This document shows, in pieces, positions 11,471 through 21,896 of a stretch of 64,000 nt of DNA. The stretch's first letter is position 1; each line of letters starts with the position of its first letter. A program made the translations under genes and the position numbers. This DNA is from Cercophora sp. LCS_1 (taxonomy: Eukaryota; Ascomycota; Sordariomycetes; Sordariales; Lasiosphaeriaceae), in assembly GCA_036250225.1 (NCBI GenBank), contig JAPZLL010000025.1, positions 486,747 to 550,746 of the forward strand. Reading direction: 5' to 3'. The notes beneath the pieces are model-generated. The model was not told where the DNA came from, did no database searches, and was given only the letters and a program-made list of their open reading frames with translations.

Positions 11471-13031
11471 TCAGATCTCCCAAATGTCTACAACGTTTGA
11501 CCTCCCCAGTTCGCGGTCATCGCCGTCCACAGCAACTGCAAAGACCTTCAGCTCTTCATGTCCGGCCACCTCAGCACCAATCTCCAGACTCGACTCGAAG
11601 GACTCCTTGACCGCATCCCCGAGATGCTTGTCTACCGCCCTCCCTCTTCCAAAGACTGACCACTTCTTCGTCACGGTATCTCCGTTCCAAGACACCCATA
11701 CCTTGATCACGCTATGATCCGCACGCACCGCGACGACAGCTTCGCGTGGTCTTCCCTCCCAGTCGCACTGGAAACCACGGTAGCTTTGCACTCCCTCGTT
11801 GGTGTCCAGATACGCATGAAAGGGAGTGGTTCCGTCACCAAGAAACTCTGACAGAGCACCACGCACACCCCATCCAACAAACACATTGCCGTTTTTAAGC
11901 ATCTGTACGTTGCCTTGCCCACCCACAAGAAGTCCGTCGGGCGGTAGGAATTGCCGCAAAGCCTTTGCAGTGTTCGTCTTGCGGTCGACTTCGATCACCA
12001 GGCCTCTTGAGTGACGCCCCTCTCTCTCACCCGGCGGATGTTGCTCGTCGGACCGCGCATTATTGTCCATCATCGATAGTATCTCCGTTTTCCCGTCATC
12101 AGAAAATCCCAGGTGCCTCACATCATGCTGATAGGCAAACTCGGTTCCCTCTTGAAGTGCAAACATGGACTGTCGTCCCCCGAGCCTCCAGACAAGAGAT
12201 CCATCCCGACCAGAAACCTTGTAAACAGTGGACATATGCCGTCCTGAGACCAGATAATCTCCATCGGGAGCCTTATCCACGCTGTTAGTGTGAAAGTAAT
12301 CCCACGCTGTATCAGGCGCATCCCCTCTTCCAGGCGCAAGAGGCACAAAACTCTCTATGACACTCAGCACATCTGCAACCTCTCATAACAGGTCAGACCT
12401 ACCAGCTGGATCCGAAAAGCAAAGCGACCGCCCCTCAAACACAGTCTCTCCACTCTCAATATCGATCTCTGCGCGTCATCAGCATCCCCTCCTTTCCACG
12501 ATGGTAAAACTCACCCTGAAAAACATCATCAACAATCCACCCCATCCCACTCCCACCAAATGCCCTCAAATCCCTCATCGCAGGCTGATGCACCTGCACC
12601 AACGCCGTCTTCTCATCCACAATCCTAAACTCATGAAACGAAACCAGCTTATCCAAACTCTGCACCGTCTTCACGACATCATACCTCTGATCCAACAACA
12701 CAGGCGTGCCGTACGCATGTGCATGTTGCTTTGCCAAGACACCGGTGAACGCTTGCAGCACAGGCTCTCCGCGGTATCGCGTCGCTTTGAAGTTGGCGGT
12801 CCATCCGCCGAGAAAACCGAGGGACGACCAGACTAGATCACCCGACGAGGTGAAGATGTGTGCGCCGGGCTGTTCTGGGCCAGAGGTGCGGGGCGCGTCG
12901 AAGAGGGCGCAGGGTGTGACGAAGATGTAGCCGGGGCTGGTTTGGGAGATGGCGGGGATGGTGATGTTGAAGGTTGGAGGGGAGAGGTCGGGACGGGATT
13001 TGTAACGGAGGTTGGACATGAGGGTTTCCAT
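11471..13031 (-). CDS. Arylsulfotransferase-like protein (Arylsulfotran_2), 488 aa
   Basis: Minus-strand exons are 13031-12515, 12468-12403 and 12354-11471, with introns of 46 and 48 bp. A nearer acceptor would make the second intron only 30 bp; the one at 12355 gives normal size and restores an ESFVPLA block. Diagnostic blocks are YKSRPDLSPP, PGYIFV, GDLVWS, HEFRIVDEKTALV, the VFQEIDIESGE stretch spanning intron 1, WDYFHTNSVDK, GRHMSTVYKV and QHDVRHLG. Family members have a beta-propeller fold and are annotated as arylsulfotransferases by distant similarity to bacterial ASST, so the substrate is not established. Most relatives begin with a signal peptide. None is visible here, so the true start may lie in an unrecognised upstream exon. 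Confidence 0.8.
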
Positions 13032-13765
13032 GATGGCCAGTTGATGGTTGATTAGGTTGGATTGGAAGTGGGAGGTTGCTATAGTTTGGGCTGCGTTGAG
13101 ATGGGTTGGTTTGGCGATGTCGTGAGCACGTCATGGCGAGGTCAGGCAGACTTCGCGCGACACATGATTGGGATGTCGGACTGGGCCGTTGTATGAGCGG
13201 TTGCTAGGCATATTGATTTTTGAGGCACTTGAAGCGAAAAGAAGGGAATATCGGTCATTGGGTGATCAGTAATTCTGTGGTTTAACCTGCGTGGTGGAAG
13301 TAACAGGGGGGGGGGGGGGGGAGAGGAATCAAGACTTCAGAAAACCAAGCCACGAGGGGTTCAGTGTGTCACGTTGTCACTGCAGGGCCACTTGCAGCAT
13401 GTCGTGTGGAATGAGAAGACTTTGTTTCTTGGCTGCGCTGTGAAGACAAAGCCCACAGTGCCGGATCGGAGCCAGACACGGTACAGCTGCAGGGACTTCT
13501 GTGTTCGACCACATGCAGCGACCAGCCAAGCGACACGCGGCCCACTCCCGGTTCCCCCGCGTAGGCGAGCATGTTCATCACACCGATTCGACGCCACATT
13601 TGTAGGGAACACACCACTTCCATAAAAGGGCCTGGACACTTTTCAAAATCCTCGCCAACCCGCCTGCCTGCCTATTCTCCGCATCTCTCCCCCTCCGCAA
13701 ACGACTCAATCAATACGGTCCTCAACTCGACAGGCCCGCGACAGCAGCGACACGCGCAATTGGCA
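13032..13765. other. Intergenic spacer with a long poly-G run
   Basis: No gene was recognised. A G homopolymer of about 16 bases spans 13306-13321. The right part is the promoter and leader of the LaeA-like gene. Confidence 0.45.
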
Positions 13766-15038
13766 ATGGCCCCCGAGCGACAAAGCGGCCATCTTGTTGC
13801 GGCACCTGATGTCGAAGATGTCGACATTGACATGAGTGATGAGTGGGTCATGATTCCCCCCCGCAACCGGCGCCCTGGGCCTGTTCAACACCAACTGACC
13901 TCACCTTTCCAGGGCCAGCTCGACGGCATCGATATCGGCGAGTGTGCTCGAGTATCGAAACGAACATGGACGAACCTTTCACAGCGACCGCCATCCGACC
14001 GACTACTTCACGCCCAACGACGGCAAGCAGGGGCAGTCGGTTGATCTGGCGCATCACTACCTCCTGATCCTCCTTGACGGACAGCTCTTCGTCGCGCCGA
14101 TCGGGAAGAATGTCAAGGCATGCTCCTTCTACCATTCCCAAAGCCCAGCTAACCGACCGATTTGATCATCAGAAAGTCCTCGATGTAGGAACGGGAACCG
14201 GCATTTGGGCCATGTAAGCATCCTCTCCGTCTCACAGAGGGATCGCTGATTGACAGTTGACAGTGATTTTGCCAACGAATTCCCCGACGCCCAAATCATC
14301 GGAACCGACCTCTCGCCCATGCAGCCTACCTGGATCCCAGCCAACATGAAGTTTGAAATCGACGATGCGACGCTGCCCTGGACGTATCCCGAGAACCACT
14401 TCGACTTTATCCACACGCGGTATCTCTTTGGTGCAATCAGGGATTGGCCTGCCCTCTTCAAGGAAACCTTCCGTGCACTGCAACCGGGCGGCTGGATTGA
14501 AGATGTGGAGATGGACACCAAGTTCTACAGCGACGACGGCACGGTTGAGGACGTCGCTGCTTTGAACAAGTGGGATGAGTTGTATAGGGAAGCTGGGAAG
14601 CTAATTGGGTCTTCGTTTTCGTTGGTGGCGGATAATACGCAGGAGGGCAACCTCAAGTCGGCTGGCTTCGTGGATGTTGAGATTCAGACGTACAAGGCGA
14701 GTCTCCGCCGAGACCGGAATAACAGAGCATGAACTGACACATCGGCAGGTCCCGGTTGGTGGGTGGCCTCTCGACAAGAAGTTGGCCGAGATTGGGCGTT
14801 TTGCTCAAGCTACGTTGCTGAACGATATTGAAGGTAACCACTTGCTCCTGGGTGAAAGATGGCAAGCTGACATTGGGAATCAGGATACACCGTCATGCTG
14901 TGGCACAATGTTCTGCACTGGCCCGCCGACGAGTATCAGCCCTTCCTGACGGCACTACGAAGTGCCTTGAGAAACAGGAGAATCCACAGCTATCTCCTTT
15001 TGCGATATGCATGGGGCAGAAAACCGGACGGAAAATGA
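13766..15038 (+). CDS. LaeA-like SAM-dependent methyltransferase, 331 aa
   Basis: Six exons: 13766-13842, 13913-14117, 14173-14213, 14264-14696, 14749-14833 and 14884-15038. Phases agree throughout. After an acidic N-terminus come the hallmarks of the LaeA/UMTA family: a LEYRNEHGRTFH block, a PND..Q...DLAHH block, SAM motif I (VLDVGTGTGIWA, residues 96-107), GTDLSPMQP, a FDFIHTRYLFG block, PGGWIEDVE and YKVPVGGWP. Homologues are nuclear or cytosolic methyltransferases, some of which regulate secondary metabolism. This one is a family member, not shown to be LaeA itself. Introns 2 and 4 appear to start with GC (14118, 14697); the second donor, AAG then GCGAGT, fits GC-AG consensus well. No secondary-metabolite backbone gene is in the window. 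Confidence 0.88.
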
Positions 15039-15416
15039 TTCCGGATTTTGCTTTATGGTTGTGTACGCAACGAGACCCTTTCCCCAAATATAGCGCCGTT
15101 ATCAGAGAATGGTCATGAAGAAGACGCCCGATTCTTGACGCCGCTTGTAAAATCCCAAAAACACAACGGCCTCTCGTTGAAATGCGCCGCCCCCACAATC
15201 AAGTAGACGCTTCTTCAAACCTGTGGCGGGTGCCGTGGTTGGAGATGCCCGAAGGGTCGTGCGGCTGAACCACCCACAACAGAAACACACGTCATCTCCA
15301 GGCAGCGACCTGAATTTCTTCCAAGAGCCCCCGTCGCGCCCTTGTTTCTCAACGCTCGAAACTTCAGAACCGGCCTTGAATCAATCTGGAACATTATTCA
15401 TTTTTTGATCGAAAAA

Positions 15417-16708
15417 ATGGCAGAAGATCTAGCCGCCGTCGTGTTCGACACTGGGTCCGTCCCTCCACCACCTAAATCCCAGTTCTTCCTTCCCCACTAA
15501 CAACCCCAGCGGCTGCACCACCTTCAGAGCCGGTTTCGCCGGCGATGACAGCCCTCGTGCCGTCTTCCGTTAGTTTCGATCTCCAGACTCAACCCAGCTC
15601 ACAAGACTCCCAGCATCCATCATCGGCCGCCGCAAACACTACGGGCACTTCCCTTACCTTATCCTCTGCTCACCTCCCCACTAACCCGGAAGCTAGGATC
15701 TGCACCCTCGGAGCCAGAAACTACAAAGACACCTTCATCGGCGACGAAGTCGCGACCAATGCCCGCATACCCATGACCACCACCCACCCAACCTCATCCG
15801 GCATCCTCGACTCCACCACCAACTGGGACGACATCGAAAAGATCTGGCATCATGCATACTACGATCGTCTCAACATTGAACCGCGCGACCACGCCCTGCT
15901 GCTCATTGACCAACCTGACCACCGCCCAATCACCGTCGGAAAATCGGCACGGGAGATGGTGACGCAGATTGCCTTTGAGACGTTTGAAGTACCAGCGTTG
16001 TGCATCGCTTACGCACCGGTGCTGAGTATGTACTTTGTACAGGGAAACACGGGGTTGAGCATCCACTCGTGCGACAGGCATACTGCCGTGACGCCTGTGT
16101 ACGAGGGTTTGGTTGTGAGGCATGGTGTGGAAAGGGGCGGTCTGGCAGGGCAGGATGTGACCAAGTATATGCAGGACTCGATGCTTTGGGATAGGGGTAT
16201 TACTGTTGACGAGGCGACGGCGCGGGATATCAAAGGGAAGATGTGTTATGTACCGCTGGACTATGAGCGGGAGGTGAGGAAGAAGGGCTTGGAGAAGTAT
16301 ACACTGCCGGATGGGCGGGTGGTTGATGTAGGCGTGGAACGGATCATGGGTCCGCAGGGACTGTTTGAGCCGGCTGTCTTGGGGTCCCCTGAGTGCTCTT
16401 CGCTTCTGAAAATGGTGGAGGAGAGTCTTGGTCGTTGCGATGAGGCAGTTAGGGCGGAGATACTGCGAAATGTGGCTCTCAGCGGAGGCAATTTCGGGTT
16501 CGGCGGGATGGCGGAGCGTGTTGGCTTGGAACTGTCGAGGGATATTCCACCAGGAGGGAAATTTGTTGTCAACGCTCCAAGGAATCCACACCAAGCATGG
16601 GTCGGTGGGTCGATCTTGGCGTCGTTGAGCACATTTGAGCAGATGCTGGTTCGGAAGGAGGAATACGATGAGTGGGGCCCTTGTCTGGGGCTTAGAAAGT
16701 TTTTGTGA
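15417..16708 (+). CDS. Divergent actin-like protein, 379 aa
   Basis: Exons are 15417-15454, 15510-15568, 15614-15644 and 15697-16708, giving 379 residues, close to the 375 of actin. Actin landmarks run in order: AAVVFDTG, RAGFAGDDSPRAVFPSIIG, TNWDDIEKIWHH, MTQIAFETF, VYEG, a CYVPLDYE block, LPDGRVVDVG, ERIMGPQGLFEP, NVALSGGN, WVGGSILASLSTFEQM and the YDEWGP tail. The nucleotide pocket is altered. The first phosphate loop, DNGSG in actin, reads DTGGC, and the second loop, DSGDG, reads HSCDR. ATP binding or hydrolysis may be lost or changed. The third intron (15645-15696) has no GT donor in reach and appears to be GC-AG, with a CTAAC branch site. It is too divergent to be the housekeeping actin and does not match a specific Arp class by eye. 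Confidence 0.8.
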
Positions 16709-16979
16709 TGGGATAGGGGCAAACGACGGCATGAAAGGACTGTATTGCTTCCTCGTGTTAGCTTGGAAGGCGGGTCCTCATAAGGCCCAGTTGGGCGACT
16801 TCAGCCGGAACCGCACCGATTACGTCGGGTGGATTCGCGTGTGAAGCGTAAACAAAACCTGAATTCAAACGCTGAAAGTCGCTGCTCTTCTTGGTTCTCG
16901 CTTCCGAGCTTTTCCTGACTTTGACCCAGCGGTGATATGTACAACGTGGTCTAGTATCTCTCCAGTGTCGACATTTCAA

Positions 16980-17915
16980 CTACTTGAACTGCGAGAAAAA
17001 CTCCCAGGTATATGTATCCGAAAAAGTCCGCGAGGCACTGGGGTCTCTGGGGCTGGGTGTATGATCACTACGGAGGATATTGAGTTAGCGCCATCCCCAA
17101 CGAGATCTAGAAACTATTGTGGGCACTCACCCGTCAAAAGCAACGAAGACTGTCGGATAAGCGGGGTTGCAGCCCTCGTAAACGGTCTTGATATGCTTCT
17201 CGCCCCTCGCTGGCTCTTTCGCTTCCTTTGGCGTGCATCCGTTATTCTTGACGAAGCGATCACGCATCTGCCGTCCCCCAGCAATAGGAAGAACTTGGTC
17301 CCGAGTCCCATGTTGCGAGTACCATGCCACAGGCTCCGTACCACCAGGACAGGCGCCGCTGATCTGGGGGCTTCCCGACAAGACTGCAACGGCCCGAAGC
17401 TCCTTGCCAAGAGCACACGCCAAGATGAAAGACATGGCAGCACCATGACTGAAGCCCGTGGAGAACCGCAAATTCTGGTCAATGCAAAGATCGTCTTCAA
17501 CAGCCTTGATAATGTCCTTGACAAGGGTGATGTCAGAGCCACCGTTGTTCCACCAACCGACACCGAGAGCTCCACTGGTTCCTGTTGGAGCCACGTAGAT
17601 GGCGCCGATAGTGTCATTGATGAGAGGCGGGAGGCCGTAGTAGGCATTGGCGCCACTGGCAATCTGTTGTCCGCTGCCGCCGACGGGGTGCATCGTGAAG
17701 ATGAGACGGTACTGGTGGTTGCTGTCGTAGTTGGCGGGGAGCTTGACAAAGTACTGGCGTGCAGCACCTCCCGAAGTGATGCTCAACCCCGGTGCGCTGG
17801 CAGCGGCCGGGGTGACCAGTTTCGGGGTCTTGCCGCAGCCAGGGGAAGCCTTGCCGAAGACAGGCTGCACTACTCCGAGGAGGAGAAGCGCCGTAGCGGC
17901 GATGTTGGCCAACAT
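16980..17915 (-). CDS. Secreted feruloyl esterase/PHB-depolymerase-type hydrolase, 290 aa
   Basis: Minus-strand exons are 17915-17131 and 17067-16980, with a 63-bp GT-AG intron. The start was placed at the methionine opening a signal peptide (MLANIAATALLLLG); a longer upstream frame would bury it. The catalytic triad is visible: Ser156 in GFSHG, Asp206 in HGTRDQVLP and His264 in the DGDHTPS block formed across the intron. MHPVGGSGQ near residue 75 is the oxyanion-loop region, and paired cysteines fit the family. Related enzymes release ferulic acid from plant cell-wall arabinoxylan or pectin outside the cell. Exact specificity cannot be read from sequence. A GH62 gene 16 kb away would suit the same substrate. 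Confidence 0.87.
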
Positions 17916-19308
17916 TCTTTCTTGATGCGAGCGGCGTCGACAGGTTGCTGCTTCGGAACGAGACACAGAGAGGAACGTCGTTGTCGAGGACACTCTCCCC
18001 AGATAACCCCCAGTCTGGTTTTATATCGCCTTCCGCCATGTCAAGCTTCGGAGGTCCTCCGAGGTCCATGGCGCTCGGTATCTGATCGCGGCTTCAATTT
18101 TAAGCCCCAGGTCGGCATCCCAGGTCGGCTTCTAGCATCGGCTCTGTTTCTCTGTGGACGTCGCAGTGCGGCTTGACGGCAGGAGCCCGAATTAATTAGG
18201 CAAATCCCGCTGTCAGACAGGGGTGGGCAAACGTCTTGAAGCGCACCAACCGCGGACGCCCGTTTGGCAATGGGCATTAGCCGATATCGAGTTTTGGGAC
18301 CAAACACTTCTACCATGGGAGTGGCTGCTACCCGATTTGAACCATGAGCTCCGTCTCCGAGTCGGTCGTGGTTGCGTCCAACCGGGTTTCTGCCGGCCCA
18401 CCACGATTTGGAGTCCGGCCTACACTCCTGTTATGGGTTCATCTTTGCCTCTCGGCGCCGGCCGACTCGCTGCGACCATCTAGAGGAAGCGAGTGCCAGT
18501 AGATGGCTGCAACACCCTGACGCTTGAACAGCTCGCCTTCGACAAGGGGATGCCATCTAAACCCCATCAGCATCCGAGAGGGAGTAGGTCGGGGTGTATG
18601 CCATACGGTTTTGGGCCCTTCCTTGAGCCCATATATTCTCCCCTCAAGCGAGGCAAACGGCAACCGTAAAGCTTAGAAAGAGGCACCAAAAACCCCTCTT
18701 CCCTAGCTTCGTTCTTGTGCCTTCAAGTGTTGCTCGAACTTGGTACTGCCCTCGATTGTGACGTGGTCGATCGGCTCCTCGAGTACACCGCCGCTTGGGG
18801 GAGTGTCGGGGAGGATCGGAGTAAATGAAAAGAGGGCCAAATGCCAAAAACAACTCGCTAGAGCTATTGCAGTCAGTCTGCGGTCAAGTGCGGAAGAGGG
18901 AGGATGCGAAGTACTTTCCACGACTTGTGGTCGTGCCGAAAGAGTTTCCCGCAGGACTAACACGGTAGAACACACGAGTACCGTGGATTTCAGGGCCGTG
19001 GATGAACTTGGGGATTTCGTAAGATTGGCGGGAAAACGAAGCTTGTTGACGATGGAAATTTCATCGAGCAGGGCACGAGCCTTCTAGTGTCCGCTCTCGC
19101 GGTCTCCCAAAGGAAGGGGCTATCCAAATCAGTCGGTGACGTCAAGAACGGCACTAAACCCAGCCGATGCCACTTCAAGCGGCCCGGACAGGTATTATAG
19201 ACTCCAAAAGGCGTTGTTAGAAAAGTTTAATACCTTTGACTTTTAAACAGTGTTTGACACATTTGAACACCGGGTGACGCATTGGGTTTTTGGGTTTACC
19301 CCTCTCTG
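17916..19308. other. Long intergenic region; promoter of the esterase at its left end
   Basis: No gene was recognised in about 1.4 kb between divergently transcribed genes. Short open frames carry no motif. Confidence 0.4.
18019..18025 (-). promoter_or_regulatory. TATA box candidate for the esterase gene
   Basis: On the minus strand TATAAAA lies about 105 bp upstream of the chosen ATG at 17915. This supports the shorter start. Confidence 0.45.
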
Positions 19309-20094
19309 ATGGACGAGTACCGCTTCGGTTTTTTTGTCCGTGCTGTTCATTTTTTCCAGGACTTGCCGGCTTCACGCCTCACGTTGCGTTATTCCACCGT
19401 TTTGCGAATATGCTCTGCAAAGCTAACAGTTGGACGCGCAGTGGCAATCCCGTGTCGTGCACGCGGGCGTAGCGGTACCCCTTCGCCGTCGCCAGGAACT
19501 GGTTGTGACGGTAACCCCCGAGCGAAGACTGTCACAACCTCTGGTTACGACTCCCAGACCCTATCCCCGACCAGAAGCGCTTCAACCAATGCGCGCACTG
19601 ACAGTACCGCCGCTGAAGGCTTGACATCCACCGATTCAGCCGCAACTACGAGCGTGACGCTGCCATATTGGGCCTTGGACATGGAGGACATGACCTCGTC
19701 TGAGCTGAAAGCCCTGGTTGACTCTTACGTACCGCATTACACGTATCACCCGCCGGCTTGTGACACCGATACGACATCATCAATCGCAAGCGCCTCGAGC
19801 CCTCCCGACACCGATACCAACATCGCCGCTGTCACACTCCATAGATCCATCGAATCCCCCGAATCCACTAGTGTGACGATACCATCTTGGTTTAGAGACA
19901 TGATGGAAGATATGACCTTGTCGGAGCTGCAAGCCATGGCTGACCAGTACCCGCAATGCGCCACATATTACGCGCAGGTTGCTGAGGCAGTGGAGCGGGG
20001 TTGTGACTTTCCTGACATTGCGATACAACCGCCCTACCACGACGATGAGGAGGGAGAGGACTACGAGGATGAGGAGGATGAGGAGACCGAGTAG
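19309..20094 (+). CDS. Hypothetical acidic protein with an internal duplication, 261 aa
   Basis: An intronless frame from the first ATG (19309). The N-terminal third has no recognised feature and the true start could be further in. The middle is Ser/Thr-rich and low complexity. The C-terminal half holds two copies of a module reading TSVT, P, W, DM, EDMT, SEL and then A followed by a D-containing helix, near residues 114-141 and 190-217. A strongly acidic Glu/Asp tail ends the protein. No known domain was recognised. Codon-level conservation of the two modules suggests a real protein rather than a chance frame. Confidence 0.5.
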   Translation: MDEYRFGFFVRAVHFFQDLPASRLTLRYSTVLRICSAKLTVGRAVAIPCRARGRSGTPSPSPGTGCDGNPRAKTVTTSGYDSQTLSPTRSASTNARTDSTAAEGLTSTDSAATTSVTLPYWALDMEDMTSSELKALVDSYVPHYTYHPPACDTDTTSSIASASSPPDTDTNIAAVTLHRSIESPESTSVTIPSWFRDMMEDMTLSELQAMADQYPQCATYYAQVAEAVERGCDFPDIAIQPPYHDDEEGEDYEDEEDEETE

Positions 20095-20532
20095 GAGGGA
20101 GGCCTGGTCACAGTTTTCTCTCTTCGGAATACCCGGTCAGGATACCCACAGGGCAGGTCAGCTTTCATAGAACCAACTACGTAGTTTTGGAATGAAAGTG
20201 TAGGCTCTACTTTCTGTTTTTCGTTGCAGAGAAAAGCCGTCATCGACAACCCGCGAAACCCGTGAAGGTCGCGGTCCGAGAAGCCAGTATAACTAGGACT
20301 AGTATTTGCCTCATTGGGGTGCTACGTCCCTGGACGAGCCCGGTGTTCAGGACTTCTTTTGTTGTTCCTGATATGGCTGACTTTTTTGTGACTCGGGCAC
20401 CCCATCGACGCCCCTAGTTCTGCTGTGTCGTATTTCTTCAAACTTCCAGCCGCAGCGATACGCAGTTGTGTGTCAGGCGTAAACGGCGGAACGAGAGAAA
20501 CTCCATGGCTGGGACAAACGGCAAACGATTCA
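20095..20532. other. Intergenic, convergent 3' ends
   Basis: Nothing was recognised between the two converging genes. Confidence 0.4.
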
Positions 20533-21477
20533 TCACACCCTCTTCAAAACAAGCAAAACCCCCCTCTCGGCGCCCTTGACCCTCTCCTTCCCCTTCTCAA
20601 CCCCGGCCTCCCACAACAACCTCTCAACCGCCCGTCTCTGCACACGCACCACATCCTCCTCCCCAACCTCACCCGCATTCTCCTCTCTCCACCTCGCAAC
20701 AGAGCTCGTAGTCCCCAACATAGCCTCCCACGTATCCAAATCCACCTCCGGCTGCCCAACCGCAAAAAACTCATCCCCAGGCAACGCCCCCGGACTCCCA
20801 GTCCCCCACTCAACCCTAAACACCTCTTTATCAAACCCCTCCACAGGGCTGTCCCCATCCCACGGCATCTTCAAATCCACATACAACCCCGACGACACCC
20901 TCGTTCCCGGCCGGTCGTACCTCTCCAACCCATACTCCTTCCGCAATCTCTCCATCTCCTCCCTGATCTTCTCGGCATTGGGAGTCTCATCCCCAAACCG
21001 CCACCCGACGTGCGTCCAGAGACCAACACTCCCTCCTGGCTCCACGACTTCCGCTGCGCGTTTCCAGAACCGATCCAAATCGAACCAGTGCGCTGCAGTA
21101 GCTGCTACCAACAGGTCTACACTACCGTCTTTAATACCGGACAACTCTTCAGCGCTAGACACTGCGAAATGGATTGGTCCACCAGAGGCTGAAACGCCGC
21201 CGAGTTCGGTAGCGCCGGCGATCATCCCCCCTGATGGGTCCAGGCCGATCGCATGTTGGAATCGCGGAGCGAGAGACCGGACGGCGATCCCGGGACCGCA
21301 GCCTACATCGAGAATGGTATCGAGTTTTCCGCCGGTTGAGGTGTGGCGCGAGAGGAGGGTGTTGTAGAGGGTCGGGTGGTAGTCATTGCGGAACTGGGCG
21401 TAGTGGGACGCTGCGATGGGGGTGAAGGACCGGAAGGTTTGTTCAGCTGTTGACTCTGTGGGCCTCTGAGATGGCAT
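20533..21477 (-). CDS. SAM-dependent methyltransferase (Methyltransf_11 type), 314 aa
   Basis: A single-exon frame from an ATG at 21477. It has the YTMT-like layout of yeast trans-aconitate methyltransferase relatives. An FRSFTPIAASHYAQFR block precedes motif I, ILDVGCGPG (residues 55-63). Then come GLDPSGGM, a SSAEELSG.KDGSVDLL stretch and the AAHWFDLDRFW block typical of this subfamily, and PGGSVGLW. It is probably cytosolic and methylates a small carboxylic acid or similar metabolite; the substrate is unknown. No frame damage was seen. It runs tail-to-tail with the hypothetical gene and shows no obvious functional link to its neighbours. Confidence 0.88.
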   Translation of the reverse strand: MPSQRPTESTAEQTFRSFTPIAASHYAQFRNDYHPTLYNTLLSRHTSTGGKLDTILDVGCGPGIAVRSLAPRFQHAIGLDPSGGMIAGATELGGVSASGGPIHFAVSSAEELSGIKDGSVDLLVAATAAHWFDLDRFWKRAAEVVEPGGSVGLWTHVGWRFGDETPNAEKIREEMERLRKEYGLERYDRPGTRVSSGLYVDLKMPWDGDSPVEGFDKEVFRVEWGTGSPGALPGDEFFAVGQPEVDLDTWEAMLGTTSSVARWREENAGEVGEEDVVRVQRRAVERLLWEAGVEKGKERVKGAERGVLLVLKRV

Positions 21478-21896
21478 TTTGATCTTGATGGCTGGCTCCG
21501 GTGATGGTGAATTGGAATGTGGACTTGGGAAGTTACAGGGAAAGTTGATGTGAGAGATTCGGGATTGTTTTAGTCAAGGGGTGAAGCCGGAAGTTGAAAG
21601 CGGAGTGATTTCGTCATGGCCCCGCTTGATTGTGCTCCGACCGCGTGGCCCGGACCCACACGTCGGAAGATTCGGCAGGCGGAGGATCGGAGGTCGAAGA
21701 GACATCGGAATATATATCTTTTGACTCTCCAATTATTCTTGATGTGGGGTTCCTCTTCAGCGAAAGACTGGGCACAATTTGTCACAGGGGCATCATGTTC
21801 AACAATTCGCTGTATTATCTATGAGATGCCTCCTCTACCATGGACTCAACCGCTATTTGTGACTCGAGATGCCATGCTCATCGAAGTACCCCCGCC
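21478..21896. other. Intergenic, upstream of the methyltransferase
   Basis: This is the promoter of the methyltransferase and the 3' flank of the NPF-repeat gene. No gene was seen. Confidence 0.4.

Noticed and set aside
13766..16708. A secondary-metabolite cluster around the LaeA-like and transporter genes
   Set aside because: No polyketide synthase, NRPS, terpene cyclase or P450 gene was seen anywhere in the window.
15794..16732. A 312-codon minus-strand frame opposite the actin-like gene
   Set aside because: Actin landmarks on the plus strand explain the region; the antisense frame is low complexity.
16932..18176. A 414-codon plus-strand frame across the esterase gene
   Set aside because: The minus strand encodes a complete esterase with triad, signal peptide and intron; the plus frame has no family features.
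20425..21367. Long plus-strand open frames opposite the methyltransferase
   Set aside because: They are antisense shadows of a GC-rich gene with strong third-position bias and have no motif.
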